A stretch of DNA of 36,653 bases from Phycisphaera sp. (GCA_016125215.1 WGMF01000042.1:1-36653); one strand, 5' to 3'; numbered from the stretch's first letter, positions 26,265-34,894 are shown. The notes: generated by a model from the sequence alone, not told the origin. Translations and numbers: made by a program.

Positions 26265-28301
26265 CTAGTCTTCTCTTCCCGCGAAGCCCAGGTACTCTTC
26301 CAGCCAGTCGTCGTGTTTGAGCACGCTCTTGCGTTGACGCAGCGAGATGCGTGAGGCGCGACGCTGGGCCGCGTGGAAGAGCCTGCGCGCCGACGGGCTG
26401 CGCAGCTCGCCGGCGTCGTCAGCCTTGATGCGCCCGAGCATCCACTTGAGCCACTGCCACGCGTAACGCACCACAAGCTCGTCATCCAGACTCACGTACA
26501 CACTCACGCTCCCAGGGTCGCCCTGTCTGGCACATCGGCCAAAGAGCTGTCGGTCGACCCGGCCCGAGTCGTGACGCTCACACGCGATCACGTGCAGGCC
26601 ACCCGCTTCATTCACACTCTTGGCCAGCTTGATGTCCGTGCCGCGGCCGGCCATGTTCGTGGCTACCGTCACCCGGCCCGGCTGCCCCGCCTCCGCGACG
26701 ACCTGCGCCTCCTTTTCGTGATGCACCGCGTTGAGCACCTGATGAGACAAGCCCTGCTCGGTGAGCAGTCGGCTCAGCTGCTCGCTCTGTGCCACGCTGC
26801 GCGTCCCCACGAGCACCGGGCGCTGGGCTTCGTGGACCTTGCGCACCTCCTGGGCCACCGCGTGCCACTTGGTTTGGGCATCGACGAACACGCGGTCTTT
26901 GTTGTAGCTCCGGACGCACGGGCGGTGTGTCGGGATCGTGACGACAGGCAGGTCATACACCTGCCAGAACTCTCTCCACGCCTCGGCCGCGGTGCCCGTC
27001 ATGCCCGCGAGCTTGCGGTACATACGGAAGAACCGCTGGAAGCTCACACGTGCCAAGGTGTCCTTGGGCGCGTTGACCTCGACGCCCTCCTTCACCTCGA
27101 CCGCCTGGTGCAGCCCGTCGCGCCACGTGCGGTCGGGCATCACGCGCCCGGTGTATTCATCGACGATGACGATCTTGCCCTCCTGCACGACGTATTGCCG
27201 ATCCCGCTCGAAGAGGATGAGCGCCGAGAGCGCCTGGCGCACGAGTTCCTCCCGCCGACGTGCGCCCTGCCAGAGGCCCGCCTTGCCCTCGCACAGACCG
27301 TGGACTGTTTCACGGCCGGCGTTCGTCAGTTCAATCTCGCGGTACTTGAAGTCGACCTTGTAGTGTTTGCCGCGTTCGAGTTGGCGGGCCAGTTCCGCGG
27401 CGACACCAAAGGCGTCGGACTGCTCCTTGTTCGTGCCCCCACCCGAAATGATGAGCGGTGTGACCGCTTCGTCGATGAGGATCGAGTCCGCCTCGTCGAC
27501 GATCGCGCATTCGAGGCCACGCATCACAAGCTGCCCACCCGTCAGGCCCCGCGAAAGGCCCGTGACTTGCCTGACGAGTTCGGACGCCAGCGTCTTGGAT
27601 GCCCCCATGACCAGTCGATCACGCAGGAAGTCCGCGGTGACTTCCTTGTTGGTGCAGTAGGTCACGTCGGCAAGGTAGGCGCTGCGGCGTTCGTTGTTCT
27701 TCATCTCGCCCTGCACCGCGGCGACCGACAGGCCGCAGCGCTTGTAGAGCGGAGCCATCCACTGCGCGTCGCGCTGGGCGAGGTAGTCGTTGACGGTGAC
27801 GACGTGGCAGCCGCGCCCGCGCCACCCCGCGATGGCGGCCGGCAGCGTGGCCACGAGCGTCTTGCCCTCGCCGGTTGCCAGTTCGGTGATGCAGCCGGCC
27901 TCGATCGCCGACGCCGCGGCCAGTTGCACCACGTAAGGCTCCATGCCCAGCTCGCGCTTGGCCAATTCACGCACGACGGCAAACGCGCGGTCCACGTCGC
28001 TCTTCTTCTCACGCTCCCGGCAGAACAATTCACGCAAGGAGGCGACTTCTTCGTTCATCCGCGCGTCGGAGAGGTTGACGTATTTTTTGGAGAGTTCCGC
28101 GATGCGTCTGGCGCGGCGCATGTGGATCGACCGGCGGGGCCAGAGCGGAACAAAGTACCCCACCAGCCCGTGCCAGAACGCATCAACGCCCGTGGGTTGC
28201 TTGACACTCACCCCCGAGCGCGACAGCGTCCGCCACAGCCCACTGGGGATCGGTTGCGGCTGCGACACAGTCTGCGAAGTTGGGAGCGATGCGGATGTCA
28301 T
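26265..28301 (-). CDS. SecA-like translocase motor lacking the canonical C-terminal region
   Basis: DEAD-motor ATPase of 678 aa homologous to SecA, the cytoplasmic engine of protein export. Landmarks: Walker A ATGEGKT (142-148), VTVNDYLAQRDAQWM (168-182), Walker B IVDEADSILIDEA (267-279), a shortened preprotein cross-linking domain (about 288-375), DEYTGRVMPDRTWRDGLHQ (381-399), LAGMTGTA (431-438), ATNMAGRGTDIKL (547-559) and RQLFGRCARQGDPGS (584-598). Typical SecA has 800-950 aa. This protein stops about 70 residues after the last motor motif, so the helical wing, most of the scaffold/two-helix finger and the zinc-binding tail are missing. It is therefore a paralogue, not the housekeeping SecA. 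It lies downstream of the M50-HlyD and GAF-HlyD genes, suggesting a dedicated export role. Confidence 0.9.
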   Translation of the reverse strand: MTSASLPTSQTVSQPQPIPSGLWRTLSRSGVSVKQPTGVDAFWHGLVGYFVPLWPRRSIHMRRARRIAELSKKYVNLSDARMNEEVASLRELFCREREKKSDVDRAFAVVRELAKRELGMEPYVVQLAAASAIEAGCITELATGEGKTLVATLPAAIAGWRGRGCHVVTVNDYLAQRDAQWMAPLYKRCGLSVAAVQGEMKNNERRSAYLADVTYCTNKEVTADFLRDRLVMGASKTLASELVRQVTGLSRGLTGGQLVMRGLECAIVDEADSILIDEAVTPLIISGGGTNKEQSDAFGVAAELARQLERGKHYKVDFKYREIELTNAGRETVHGLCEGKAGLWQGARRREELVRQALSALILFERDRQYVVQEGKIVIVDEYTGRVMPDRTWRDGLHQAVEVKEGVEVNAPKDTLARVSFQRFFRMYRKLAGMTGTAAEAWREFWQVYDLPVVTIPTHRPCVRSYNKDRVFVDAQTKWHAVAQEVRKVHEAQRPVLVGTRSVAQSEQLSRLLTEQGLSHQVLNAVHHEKEAQVVAEAGQPGRVTVATNMAGRGTDIKLAKSVNEAGGLHVIACERHDSGRVDRQLFGRCARQGDPGSVSVYVSLDDELVVRYAWQWLKWMLGRIKADDAGELRSPSARRLFHAAQRRASRISLRQRKSVLKHDDWLEEYLGFAGRED

Positions 28302-28326
28302 GGGCGTCCGTTCGTTCTGATACAGA

Positions 28327-28408
28327 AACCGCAGATTGCGCAGAGATACGCAGATTCAGATGAGGGGTGTTTGTATTGAATCTGTGCCATCTGCGAAATC
28401 TGCGGTTA
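28327..28408. repeat. Dyad of GCAGAT repeats between the M50-HlyD and SecA-like genes
   Basis: The left arm 28327-28362 (AACCGCAGATTGCGCAGAG...) and the right arm 28377-28408 (inverse complement with mismatches) can form a long hairpin in the 195-bp gap. A single-arm relative is found after hflX at 34895-34922. Confidence 0.8.
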
Positions 28409-28496
28409 CGGATCGGTACGTTCGATGGAAACACACGTTCCCGATTTCACTTTCACCCTCCCGCCGCAAGCGGCGGGGCTAAATGGTTGCGGAGGG

Positions 28497-30692
28497 TCAG
28501 ATCCTGAATCGGCTCTGGAGTGTCTGCAGGATCGAACGGTACCACTGGACGCCGAGCGGGCGTTGACCCAGGTCGAAGCGCACCACGACGCGCTGGCCGC
28601 TGCGCAGGGCCTTGATCGCTTCGGGGTCGGGGCGGATGTGGACCTCGGTGAAGGGTTCGACAGCGGTCTTTCCGTCCCTGTCGTCCTTGCTCACGGCGAT
28701 GTTCCCGCCGACTCGGTAGCCCAGCGCCGCGGAGGGCAGCTCCGTCTGGCCCGCACGCAGGATTTTTTCTATGCGACCCTTGAAGTGTTCCGTCGGCACG
28801 CCACGCACGCGCAATTCGACCTGTGCCCCCTCATGCAATTCGTGTGCGATGCGAGGCCCTAGCCGTTGGTCCGCCACCGCGCGGATGAAAAGGTCCCCGT
28901 CGCTGGCAACCATGCCCACGGTCTGCCCACGGTCAAGGTACACGCCCTTGCTGCTCTCGATCTGTGGCGAGACCCACAGGCCCTTGAACGGCGCGTGGAT
29001 CGTGAGCGAGGCGAGTTGCTCGTTGAGGTGGCCGAGCTTGGTGTCGAGCGCTTCGAGTTTTTGCCGAAGGCTCTGTTGGAGTGATGGTTCGTCCTGCATC
29101 GCCTGTTGCAGTTCGTAGTAGGTCTTGTCGCGTTCGGAGCGGGCCTGGTCGCGTTGGGCTACGAGCTCGGGGTTGGACGCCACGATGAGGGGCTGACCGT
29201 CCGGCGTGACATAGGACGTGTCGGGCAGGTAGCCCTCGATAAAACCGTTGGCGCCCATGGCGATCATCGCAAAACGCACCGGCTCGACCACGCCCTCGGC
29301 CCGGCCTCGGTCCGGCGCGGGGATCACCGCCAGCCCCAGCACCCCCGCCGTCAACGACGCGACGATCGCCCCGATCGCGCGCGTGCGCACACGGTCGATC
29401 TCGTGGCTGGTCGCCAGGTAGTTGACGAACTTGCCCATCGGCACGACGACCCACCCGACGATCCCCGCAATGGCCATCAAAGCGCCGATAAAGAAAAACT
29501 TGTCTGCGATGAAGAGGATGATGCGGATGCTGATGAAAAAGCGGTAGACCGTCGAGAGCATGGCGTAGATGAGCAACCACACGCGCTCGGTGGGCGTCTG
29601 CGTCCTGTCGATCGCGCGCTTGACCCCGAAGGCGTAGCGCTTGACCAGGTAGTAAAAGTATTCGCTGCTTCGCTGCGCCAGGTTGGGGATCTCGAGCAGG
29701 TCGGAGAGGATGTAATACCCGTCGAACCGCAGCAACGGGTTGGCGTTAAACAGCAGCGTGGAGACGCTGGCAATGAACATGACGTTGAAGGCCACGGCGT
29801 TGACGACCGAGCCCTGCCCCGTGATGGCCCAGACATACGCGGCGATGGCGGCAAAGAAGAGTTCGACGTACATGCCGGCCATGCCCACGACCGCGCGGTG
29901 CCACTTGCTTCGGAAGGCCCAGGCGCTCGAGGCATCGACGTAAGGCACGGGCATGCCGACGAGAAACATGATGCCGATCGTGTGGACCTCACCGCCCGAA
30001 TGCGTGCGATTGCCGAACGTCTTGCACGAAAAGCCGTGCCCCAGTTCGTGGATGGCCTTGATACCGATGAAACTCAGGTAGAGCAAACCCAATCCCTCGG
30101 CGTCCCAGTTGACCATGTCGAGCAGCCCGCCGGCCATCGCGATGCGGTCGGCGTGGGTGACCACCTGGTATAGACCCAAACCCACCACGCACACCCACAG
30201 CGCAAAGCCGATCGGCGAGAAGAACCAGCCGACCCACTTCACCCACCGATCCAGAAAACGGTCGGGGTCCAGGAGCGGGATGCGTGCAAAGAGGATGTTC
30301 ATCAGGTACGAACCGATCTCGCGGTTCACACGCTTGCGGTATCGGTTGAACATGCCCTCGGCGTCGGGGGCCAGCTCGGCCTGGATGAGGTTGGAGGCGT
30401 AAAGCTGTCCGAGCAGTTGGATGACTTCGTTCTGCGTCGGGGCCTGGTCGCCAAGGCGTTCGTTGCACCTGTCCCACACCTGCCCGACGCTGCGCTGGCC
30501 GTCGAGCATGCCGATGAAGTGGTAAGCCGACGGCCCGACGCGGAAGAACGAGTTGTTGGTCGGGTCCTGCACGACGTGGTAGACCTGCCCCCGAAAGTGC
30601 TGGCGGTAGGTCTGCAGCGTCGAGCGCAAGCGCGGCCGAAGGCTCTCGACGCGGTACCACGACTCACTGAATGTCGGTCTTTCGGGGGGCAT
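28497..30692 (-). CDS. PqqD-like / M50 site-2-type protease / HlyD adaptor fusion protein
   Basis: Membrane protein of 731 aa. Residues about 30-108 resemble the PqqD-type winged helix (peptide-binding RRE): FRGQVYHVVQDP, FFRVGPSAYHFIGMLDGQRSV, EVIQLLGQLYASNLI. A polytopic M50 domain follows (about 155-460) with zinc motif HELGH at 215-219 and the second motif NPLLRFDG at 318-325. After a last helix near 440-458, residues about 465-725 are a HlyD-type periplasmic adaptor with coiled coil (508-562) and barrel-sandwich SLTIHAPFKGLWV. ATG 30692 is preferred over the upstream TTG, which lies in a repeat. Related M50-HlyD proteins accompany peptide/RiPP export in other bacteria; here the partner is a SecA-like motor. 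It could cleave and/or hand over an exported substrate. Domains are clear, the role is inference. Confidence 0.85.
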   Translation of the reverse strand: MPPERPTFSESWYRVESLRPRLRSTLQTYRQHFRGQVYHVVQDPTNNSFFRVGPSAYHFIGMLDGQRSVGQVWDRCNERLGDQAPTQNEVIQLLGQLYASNLIQAELAPDAEGMFNRYRKRVNREIGSYLMNILFARIPLLDPDRFLDRWVKWVGWFFSPIGFALWVCVVGLGLYQVVTHADRIAMAGGLLDMVNWDAEGLGLLYLSFIGIKAIHELGHGFSCKTFGNRTHSGGEVHTIGIMFLVGMPVPYVDASSAWAFRSKWHRAVVGMAGMYVELFFAAIAAYVWAITGQGSVVNAVAFNVMFIASVSTLLFNANPLLRFDGYYILSDLLEIPNLAQRSSEYFYYLVKRYAFGVKRAIDRTQTPTERVWLLIYAMLSTVYRFFISIRIILFIADKFFFIGALMAIAGIVGWVVVPMGKFVNYLATSHEIDRVRTRAIGAIVASLTAGVLGLAVIPAPDRGRAEGVVEPVRFAMIAMGANGFIEGYLPDTSYVTPDGQPLIVASNPELVAQRDQARSERDKTYYELQQAMQDEPSLQQSLRQKLEALDTKLGHLNEQLASLTIHAPFKGLWVSPQIESSKGVYLDRGQTVGMVASDGDLFIRAVADQRLGPRIAHELHEGAQVELRVRGVPTEHFKGRIEKILRAGQTELPSAALGYRVGGNIAVSKDDRDGKTAVEPFTEVHIRPDPEAIKALRSGQRVVVRFDLGQRPLGVQWYRSILQTLQSRFRI

Positions 30693-30698
30693 AAGGAT

Positions 30699-30787
30699 CA
30701 GCCGCAAATGAACGCAAATAGAACAGAGAACTATCTGGCACAGGGGATCGGTTTCATTAGCGTTTATTCGCGTTCATTTGCGGCTAA
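30699..30787. repeat. Dyad of GCAAATGAAC repeats between the GAF-HlyD and M50-HlyD genes
   Basis: The left arm starting at 30699 (TCAGCCGCAAATGAACGCAA...) and the right arm 30757-30787 (ending CGTTCATTTGCGGCTAA) are inverse complements over about 25 bp. They fill almost the entire gap between two genes of the operon and touch the next start codon region. Confidence 0.85.
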
Positions 30788-30792
30788 TGAGT

Positions 30793-32706
30793 TCAGATCC
30801 ACAGCTTCATCCGGACCCACGCGATGGCTTTGCGGGTCCACATCCAGGAGTAGAGGCGTTTGCCCAGTGCGATCTTGGCCACGCCCTTCGTGCCGTAGCG
30901 CAGGGTTTCGTCCGGCTGGTCGAGGCGGACGCGCACGTGGAAGACGTTTCGCGTGTCGACGACCTCCGCAACCGGGCTGATGTGCTCGACGGTGAAGGGG
31001 ATGTACCGGCCGGGATCGGCGGCGGTGGCCAGGTCGCCGCGGTCGTTTTCCTTGATGAGCGCGATATCGTCCTCGGCCACGGCGAGCACCGCCCGCTGCT
31101 GTTCCGGGGCGACTTCAAAGAGGACCTCGCCCGTTTTCACCGGCGCGCCGATGCGGGATTCAAGGTCGCCCTTGAGGACCTTGCCGTCGATCGGCGCGGT
31201 GATCTTTGCCTGCGCGATGTGGTGCTCGAGCAATCGGATATTGGCCGCGGCGCCCTCGGCCTGGGCCTGGGCGATCTTGTATTCGCCGGTCTTGCCCTCA
31301 CGCAGCGCCAGGTCGGCCTTGCCCTCGTAGGTGAGCTGCTCCTTCTGGGCGTTGACCAGTTCGTCCCGGAGCTGCGTGGTGTCGAGTTCCGCCATGACGG
31401 TCTGTTTGCCCACGACACTGTCGTTGGGCTCGACGTTGACCACGGCAAGGAAGCCGTCGTACGGCGCGGGGACGACACGCTTGTTGACCGGCTCGATCAC
31501 GAACGGGGCGTCGATGCGGAACGTGCCCTTGGCAAACGTGAGGAACATCACGAGCAGGAAAATCCCGATGGCGGCAAGCTTGGCCCAGGCGTGCTCCTTG
31601 CCCACGAGCATCGACGCTCCGTCCTTGATGCTGTGTGCCACACGCACGCCGATCCACCGGTCGTGCTCGGCCAGTTCCATCAGCCGCGCCGTCGCAAGGT
31701 CGCCGATCAGTCGCAAAGACTGGCACTCCGGCAGCGTGAAGGGCCTGTCGTTGGGACGCTCGAACGTGAGCACGCCCGCCTTGTCCGACCCGACACGCAA
31801 AGGCATGCTCAACAGGGCCATCGGCCCGTAACGGTCGGAGAGGTGCTCGGCGCTTCGGCTGACATAGCTCGCGCCCTCAGGCGGCGGGAAGACGATCTCC
31901 GCGTCCTGGTCGAGGCACTCCTCCATCGTGGCTTCGAGCTCCTGCACGATCCGCATCTTGCGCAGGATTTTTTCCGTGTGGCTCATGGCCATGAGCTTGA
32001 TGTACCGGCCCTTGAGCAAACCGACGCTGACGCGCTCGGAGTTGAAGCGGGTCGCCAGCTCGTTGCACAGCGCCATGCTCGCGCCGCGCATGCGCTGCTG
32101 CGCGTTGAACGACGCGAGCACCTCGACCACCGTCCCCAGCCGACCGAGGTCCGCCTGGCGCTGCTGGAGTGTCAGCCGCATCTCGTAGAGCGCAAGCAAC
32201 GCCGAGGTCATCGACAGAGGCTGCTTGGCACGGGCGACGGCGGTGGTATCTGCGGTCTGGAGCAGGTACATCGCCGCGGCGCTAGGCAGCGAGGTCGAGC
32301 GGATCGGGATGACGACGACGCTGCGTGAGGCGGAGGGTTCGTAGATGCCGTCACTCGACTGCACGACGACGGCGGCCGGCTGCTTGATCTGGATCACGCC
32401 GGGGACAGCCTGGATCGACCGCGCCATCCATTCGGGCAGGGTTTTCTGTGGCTTGCCCTCGGCGTCTTTTGTAGCGGGCACCGCGGGGTAGACGGCGATG
32501 ACCTCGATCTGTTTCTGGTTGTTGGCGGTGACAAACGCGCCGGCCGTCGCCCCGCCGACCTGACACTGGACCGCAAGCAGTTCGAGCAGGAAACGGTCGG
32601 GCGGCCCGTCGAATCGGATCAGGCGGTCGATGATGTCCCCCGGCCCCGCCGGCGAACCTGCGGGGGCCTGCGGGGCCGACGGGTTGACGGTGGTGGATTC
32701 GGGCAT
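30793..32706 (-). CDS. GAF-domain / HlyD-type membrane fusion protein
   Basis: Protein of 637 aa. Residues 1-25 are Pro/Ala-rich. About 30-180 and 195-345 are two cytoplasmic GAF-like regions, the second clearer, with FNSERVSVGLLKGRYIKLMAMSHTEK, MALLSMPLRVGSDKAGVLTFER and the helix LRLIGDLATARLMELAE. One transmembrane helix lies at 375-391 (KLAAIGIFLLVMFLTFA). About 395-625 is the periplasmic HlyD/RND-adaptor part: VVPAPYDGFLAVVNVEPNDSV, a helical hairpin (about 445-510), then KITAPIDGKVLKGDLESRIGAPV and VRLDQPDETLRYGTKGVAKI. A cytoplasmic ligand sensor joined to an envelope adaptor is unusual and suggests that export is gated by a small molecule or partner protein. It is downstream of DUF3467 and upstream of the M50-HlyD gene, both on the same strand. 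Confidence 0.87.
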   Translation of the reverse strand: MPESTTVNPSAPQAPAGSPAGPGDIIDRLIRFDGPPDRFLLELLAVQCQVGGATAGAFVTANNQKQIEVIAVYPAVPATKDAEGKPQKTLPEWMARSIQAVPGVIQIKQPAAVVVQSSDGIYEPSASRSVVVIPIRSTSLPSAAAMYLLQTADTTAVARAKQPLSMTSALLALYEMRLTLQQRQADLGRLGTVVEVLASFNAQQRMRGASMALCNELATRFNSERVSVGLLKGRYIKLMAMSHTEKILRKMRIVQELEATMEECLDQDAEIVFPPPEGASYVSRSAEHLSDRYGPMALLSMPLRVGSDKAGVLTFERPNDRPFTLPECQSLRLIGDLATARLMELAEHDRWIGVRVAHSIKDGASMLVGKEHAWAKLAAIGIFLLVMFLTFAKGTFRIDAPFVIEPVNKRVVPAPYDGFLAVVNVEPNDSVVGKQTVMAELDTTQLRDELVNAQKEQLTYEGKADLALREGKTGEYKIAQAQAEGAAANIRLLEHHIAQAKITAPIDGKVLKGDLESRIGAPVKTGEVLFEVAPEQQRAVLAVAEDDIALIKENDRGDLATAADPGRYIPFTVEHISPVAEVVDTRNVFHVRVRLDQPDETLRYGTKGVAKIALGKRLYSWMWTRKAIAWVRMKLWI

Positions 32707-32762
32707 GGGATGGCCTGTCGCTTGCCGTCCGGGCGGGCTGGGTGTGGGGACCTTACAGGGTG

Positions 32763-33155
32763 TCAGGCCTGCGTCTTGGTCCGCTTGCCGGCGTTGAGTT
32801 CGAGTTCACCGTATTGCGTTTCGTATTGACGCACGAGTTGGCCCAGCAGGATGGCCAGACGCTTGGCAGTGTAGTGGTTCATGATGACGCGGTGGTTGGC
32901 CTGGAAGATGATCTCGGCCTCGGGCTGGTTCTTCTTGTCCTGCTGCGGCTGGCCGGCCTGCTGTTGCACGGGCACGATCTGGTTGAAGCCGAAGTCCACA
33001 ACGACTTCCTCAGCCGAGGAGTTGGAGCGGAAGGCGTTGGAGTAGCTGGTCGTCAGGTTGCGTTCGTCGAAACGGACGCGGACCTGTCGGCCGGTCTGGT
33101 CGGTAGCCTGCTGGGTGATCTGGGGGTCGTGGGCGTGATTGGATTCGCTGACCAT
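32763..33155 (-). CDS. DUF3467 protein
   Basis: Protein of 130 aa of the DUF3467 type: VRVRFDERNLTTSYSNAFRSNSSAEEVVVDFGFNQIVP, then a Gln-rich insert, then EAEIIFQANHRVIMNHYTAKRLAILLGQLVRQYETQYGEL. The Y.N.......EE.V.DFG and R..M....AK.L...L....+.YE..+G elements are the family core. The molecular role of the family is unknown. The start is well supported by AAGGAG 8-9 bp before ATG 33155. It is the first gene of the run GAF-HlyD, M50-HlyD, SecA-like, TerB-like; the 56-bp gap to the next start has no repeat or terminator, consistent with cotranscription. In this context it may be a cytoplasmic partner or chaperone of the export-like complex (inference). Confidence 0.85.
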   Translation of the reverse strand: MVSESNHAHDPQITQQATDQTGRQVRVRFDERNLTTSYSNAFRSNSSAEEVVVDFGFNQIVPVQQQAGQPQQDKKNQPEAEIIFQANHRVIMNHYTAKRLAILLGQLVRQYETQYGELELNAGKRTKTQA

Positions 33156-33229
33156 GATGAAACTCCTTCTCGGGGTGTTGTGTGTGATGCGCTATCCCGC
33201 CACGTCGCGACGCGGGTCGGTCGGCCCCG

Positions 33230-33259
33230 GACATACCGGTACACAGTTTTCCCGTCCAA
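33230..33259 (-). promoter_or_regulatory. Weak promoter candidate for the DUF3467-HlyD-M50-SecA operon
   Basis: Reading the minus strand: TTGGAC (33259-33254), an 18-bp spacer, TATGTC (33235-33230), about 75 bp before the DUF3467 start. The match is modest. Confidence 0.3.
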
Positions 33260-33494
33260 AGCCCAGTCCCACCGGGCCCGCCGGGTCAAGTGCGGACAAC
33301 CCGTCCGCTCGAATCCTTAAGCATACCGGCTGGCAATCCTTACGGTCAACCCCGCTGATGGGTTCCCTGACCGCGATTGAACCCTATTGCCCTCTGGCCG
33401 AGCCGTGCCCCGTCCCCCGGCCCGCGCAACCGTTACAGACCGATTAACAAGCCGATCCAATCGCATCCCGCAGGGGGGGGCCCTTTCTACAGGC

Positions 33495-33500
33495 TATGAT
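33495..33500 (+). promoter_or_regulatory. Possible -10 box of hflX
   Basis: TATGAT, 35 bp before the proposed hflX start; the -35 position is a G-run with no recognisable box, so support is weak. Confidence 0.3.
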
Positions 33501-33535
33501 GTGGCGTTTCCTACTAAAAGCATCGGGATACCCCC

Positions 33536-34879
33536 TTGGCCAAAGACCTGCGTGAAAAACTGACCGTCGCCCGTGAGAAGGCGATCCTCGTCGCCTGCAT
33601 CCTGCCCCGTATGGGCCATGGAAACGGCGTCGCCTCGCACACGGACATCCACGACCCGCTGGGCGAACTCTCCGCTTTGGCGGACACCGCCGGGGCGGTC
33701 GTCGTGGACCAACTGATCCAGAACCGTGCCAAGGTCGAGCCGGCCACGTTCATCGGCTCGGGCAAGGTCGAGGAACTCGCTGCGCTCGTCGAAAAGCACA
33801 AAGCCCACGTCGTCATCTTCGACAACGACCTCTCCCCCTCGCAGATTGGCAACATCGAAGAAGTTATCAAATGCAAGGTCATCGACCGCAGCGAACTGAT
33901 CCTCGACATCTTTGCCGCCCGCGCACGCACCTACGAGGCCCAGCTCCAGGTCGAACTGGCGCAGCTCGAATACACCTACCCCCGCCTGACCGCGATGTGG
34001 TCCCACCTCGAACGCATCGTCGGCGGCGCACCGACCGGCATCGGCACGCGCGGCCCGGGTGAACAACAACTCGAAATCGACCGCCGGATCGTCCAGCGAA
34101 GAAAAGCCGAACTCAAACGCGAGATCAAGCTCGTGCAGGGTCGCAAGGAACGCGAGGTCGAGCAGCGCAACAAAGACTTCTTCACCGTAGGTCTCGTCGG
34201 CTACACCAACGCGGGCAAGAGCACACTCTTCAACACGCTCACCGCCGGCGACAGCTACGCGGACGACAAACTCTTTGCCACGCTCTCCACGCGCACCCGC
34301 CGATGGGACCTGGGCCACGGCGACAGCGTCATGCTCTCCGACACCGTCGGCTTCGTCCGCGACCTGCCCCACCACCTCGTGGCCAGCTTCCGTGCGACAC
34401 TTGAAGAAGCCGTGCACAGCGACCTGCTCATCCACGTCCTCGACACCTCGCACCCGCAGGCCGCGCAGCAACTCGCGGTCGTCAACGACGTGCTCGACCA
34501 GATCGGCGCGACCGAACAACCCCGGTTACTCGCGCTCAACAAGACCGACAAACTCGAACACAACGCCGACCTTCTTGCGTTCCAGGCCACCGACCCCGGG
34601 GCACTGGGCATCAGCGCCAAGACCGGCCGCGGCCTGGATCGCCTCGTCGAACGCGTCCGCTCCGACATGCACGGCGGGATGCAACAACTCGACATCCAGA
34701 TCGCCCTGGCCGACGGCAAAGCGACCCACTTCGTCGAGACCCGCGCCACCGTCCTCGACCGCCGCTACCCCGACAACAGCGTCGTCATGACCGTCCGCAT
34801 CGGCCAACGCCAACTCGACCAGTTGCACGCGATGAACACATCGGCCCGCGTGTTGACGACGACCGCCCGGCAGGATTGA
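33536..34879 (+). CDS. hflX: GTPase HflX
   Basis: Ribosome-associated GTPase of 447 aa that rescues or splits stalled ribosomes. The N-terminal HflX domain (about 15-190) has the family block TFIGSGKVEELAALVEKH, VIFDNDLSPSQIGNIE, DRSELILDIFAARARTYEAQLQVELAQLEY and GGAPTGIGTRGPGEQQLE. A coiled coil at about 175-205 is followed by the G domain: G1 GYTNAGKST, G3 DTVGF, G4 NKTD and G5 SAKTG. The start codon appears to be TTG 33536: an in-frame stop lies at 33515-33517, no ATG is available between it and the conserved region, and the Shine-Dalgarno is poor. ATG 33611 would cut into the N-terminal domain. Confidence 0.95.
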   Translation: MAKDLREKLTVAREKAILVACILPRMGHGNGVASHTDIHDPLGELSALADTAGAVVVDQLIQNRAKVEPATFIGSGKVEELAALVEKHKAHVVIFDNDLSPSQIGNIEEVIKCKVIDRSELILDIFAARARTYEAQLQVELAQLEYTYPRLTAMWSHLERIVGGAPTGIGTRGPGEQQLEIDRRIVQRRKAELKREIKLVQGRKEREVEQRNKDFFTVGLVGYTNAGKSTLFNTLTAGDSYADDKLFATLSTRTRRWDLGHGDSVMLSDTVGFVRDLPHHLVASFRATLEEAVHSDLLIHVLDTSHPQAAQQLAVVNDVLDQIGATEQPRLLALNKTDKLEHNADLLAFQATDPGALGISAKTGRGLDRLVERVRSDMHGGMQQLDIQIALADGKATHFVETRATVLDRRYPDNSVVMTVRIGQRQLDQLHAMNTSARVLTTTARQD

Positions 34880-34894
34880 CGGGGTGGGGAAGTA

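Larger units (their letters stand above)
33156..33535. other. 380-bp divergent intergenic region between the DUF3467 operon and hflX
   Basis: No gene is seen. It contains a perfect small hairpin GCGGAC (33292-33297)/GTCCGC (33303-33308), a weak minus-strand promoter candidate and a plus-strand TATGAT box. It should carry the control signals of both flanking transcription units. Confidence 0.5.

Noticed and set aside
26373-28379. A 668-codon open frame antisense to the SecA-like gene, and similar long antisense frames at 30778-32328, 29106-30173, 8953-10086 and 21935-22993
   Set aside because: All lie opposite strongly conserved genes, have the Arg/His/Ala/Val-rich composition expected of shadow frames in GC-rich DNA, and show no domain.
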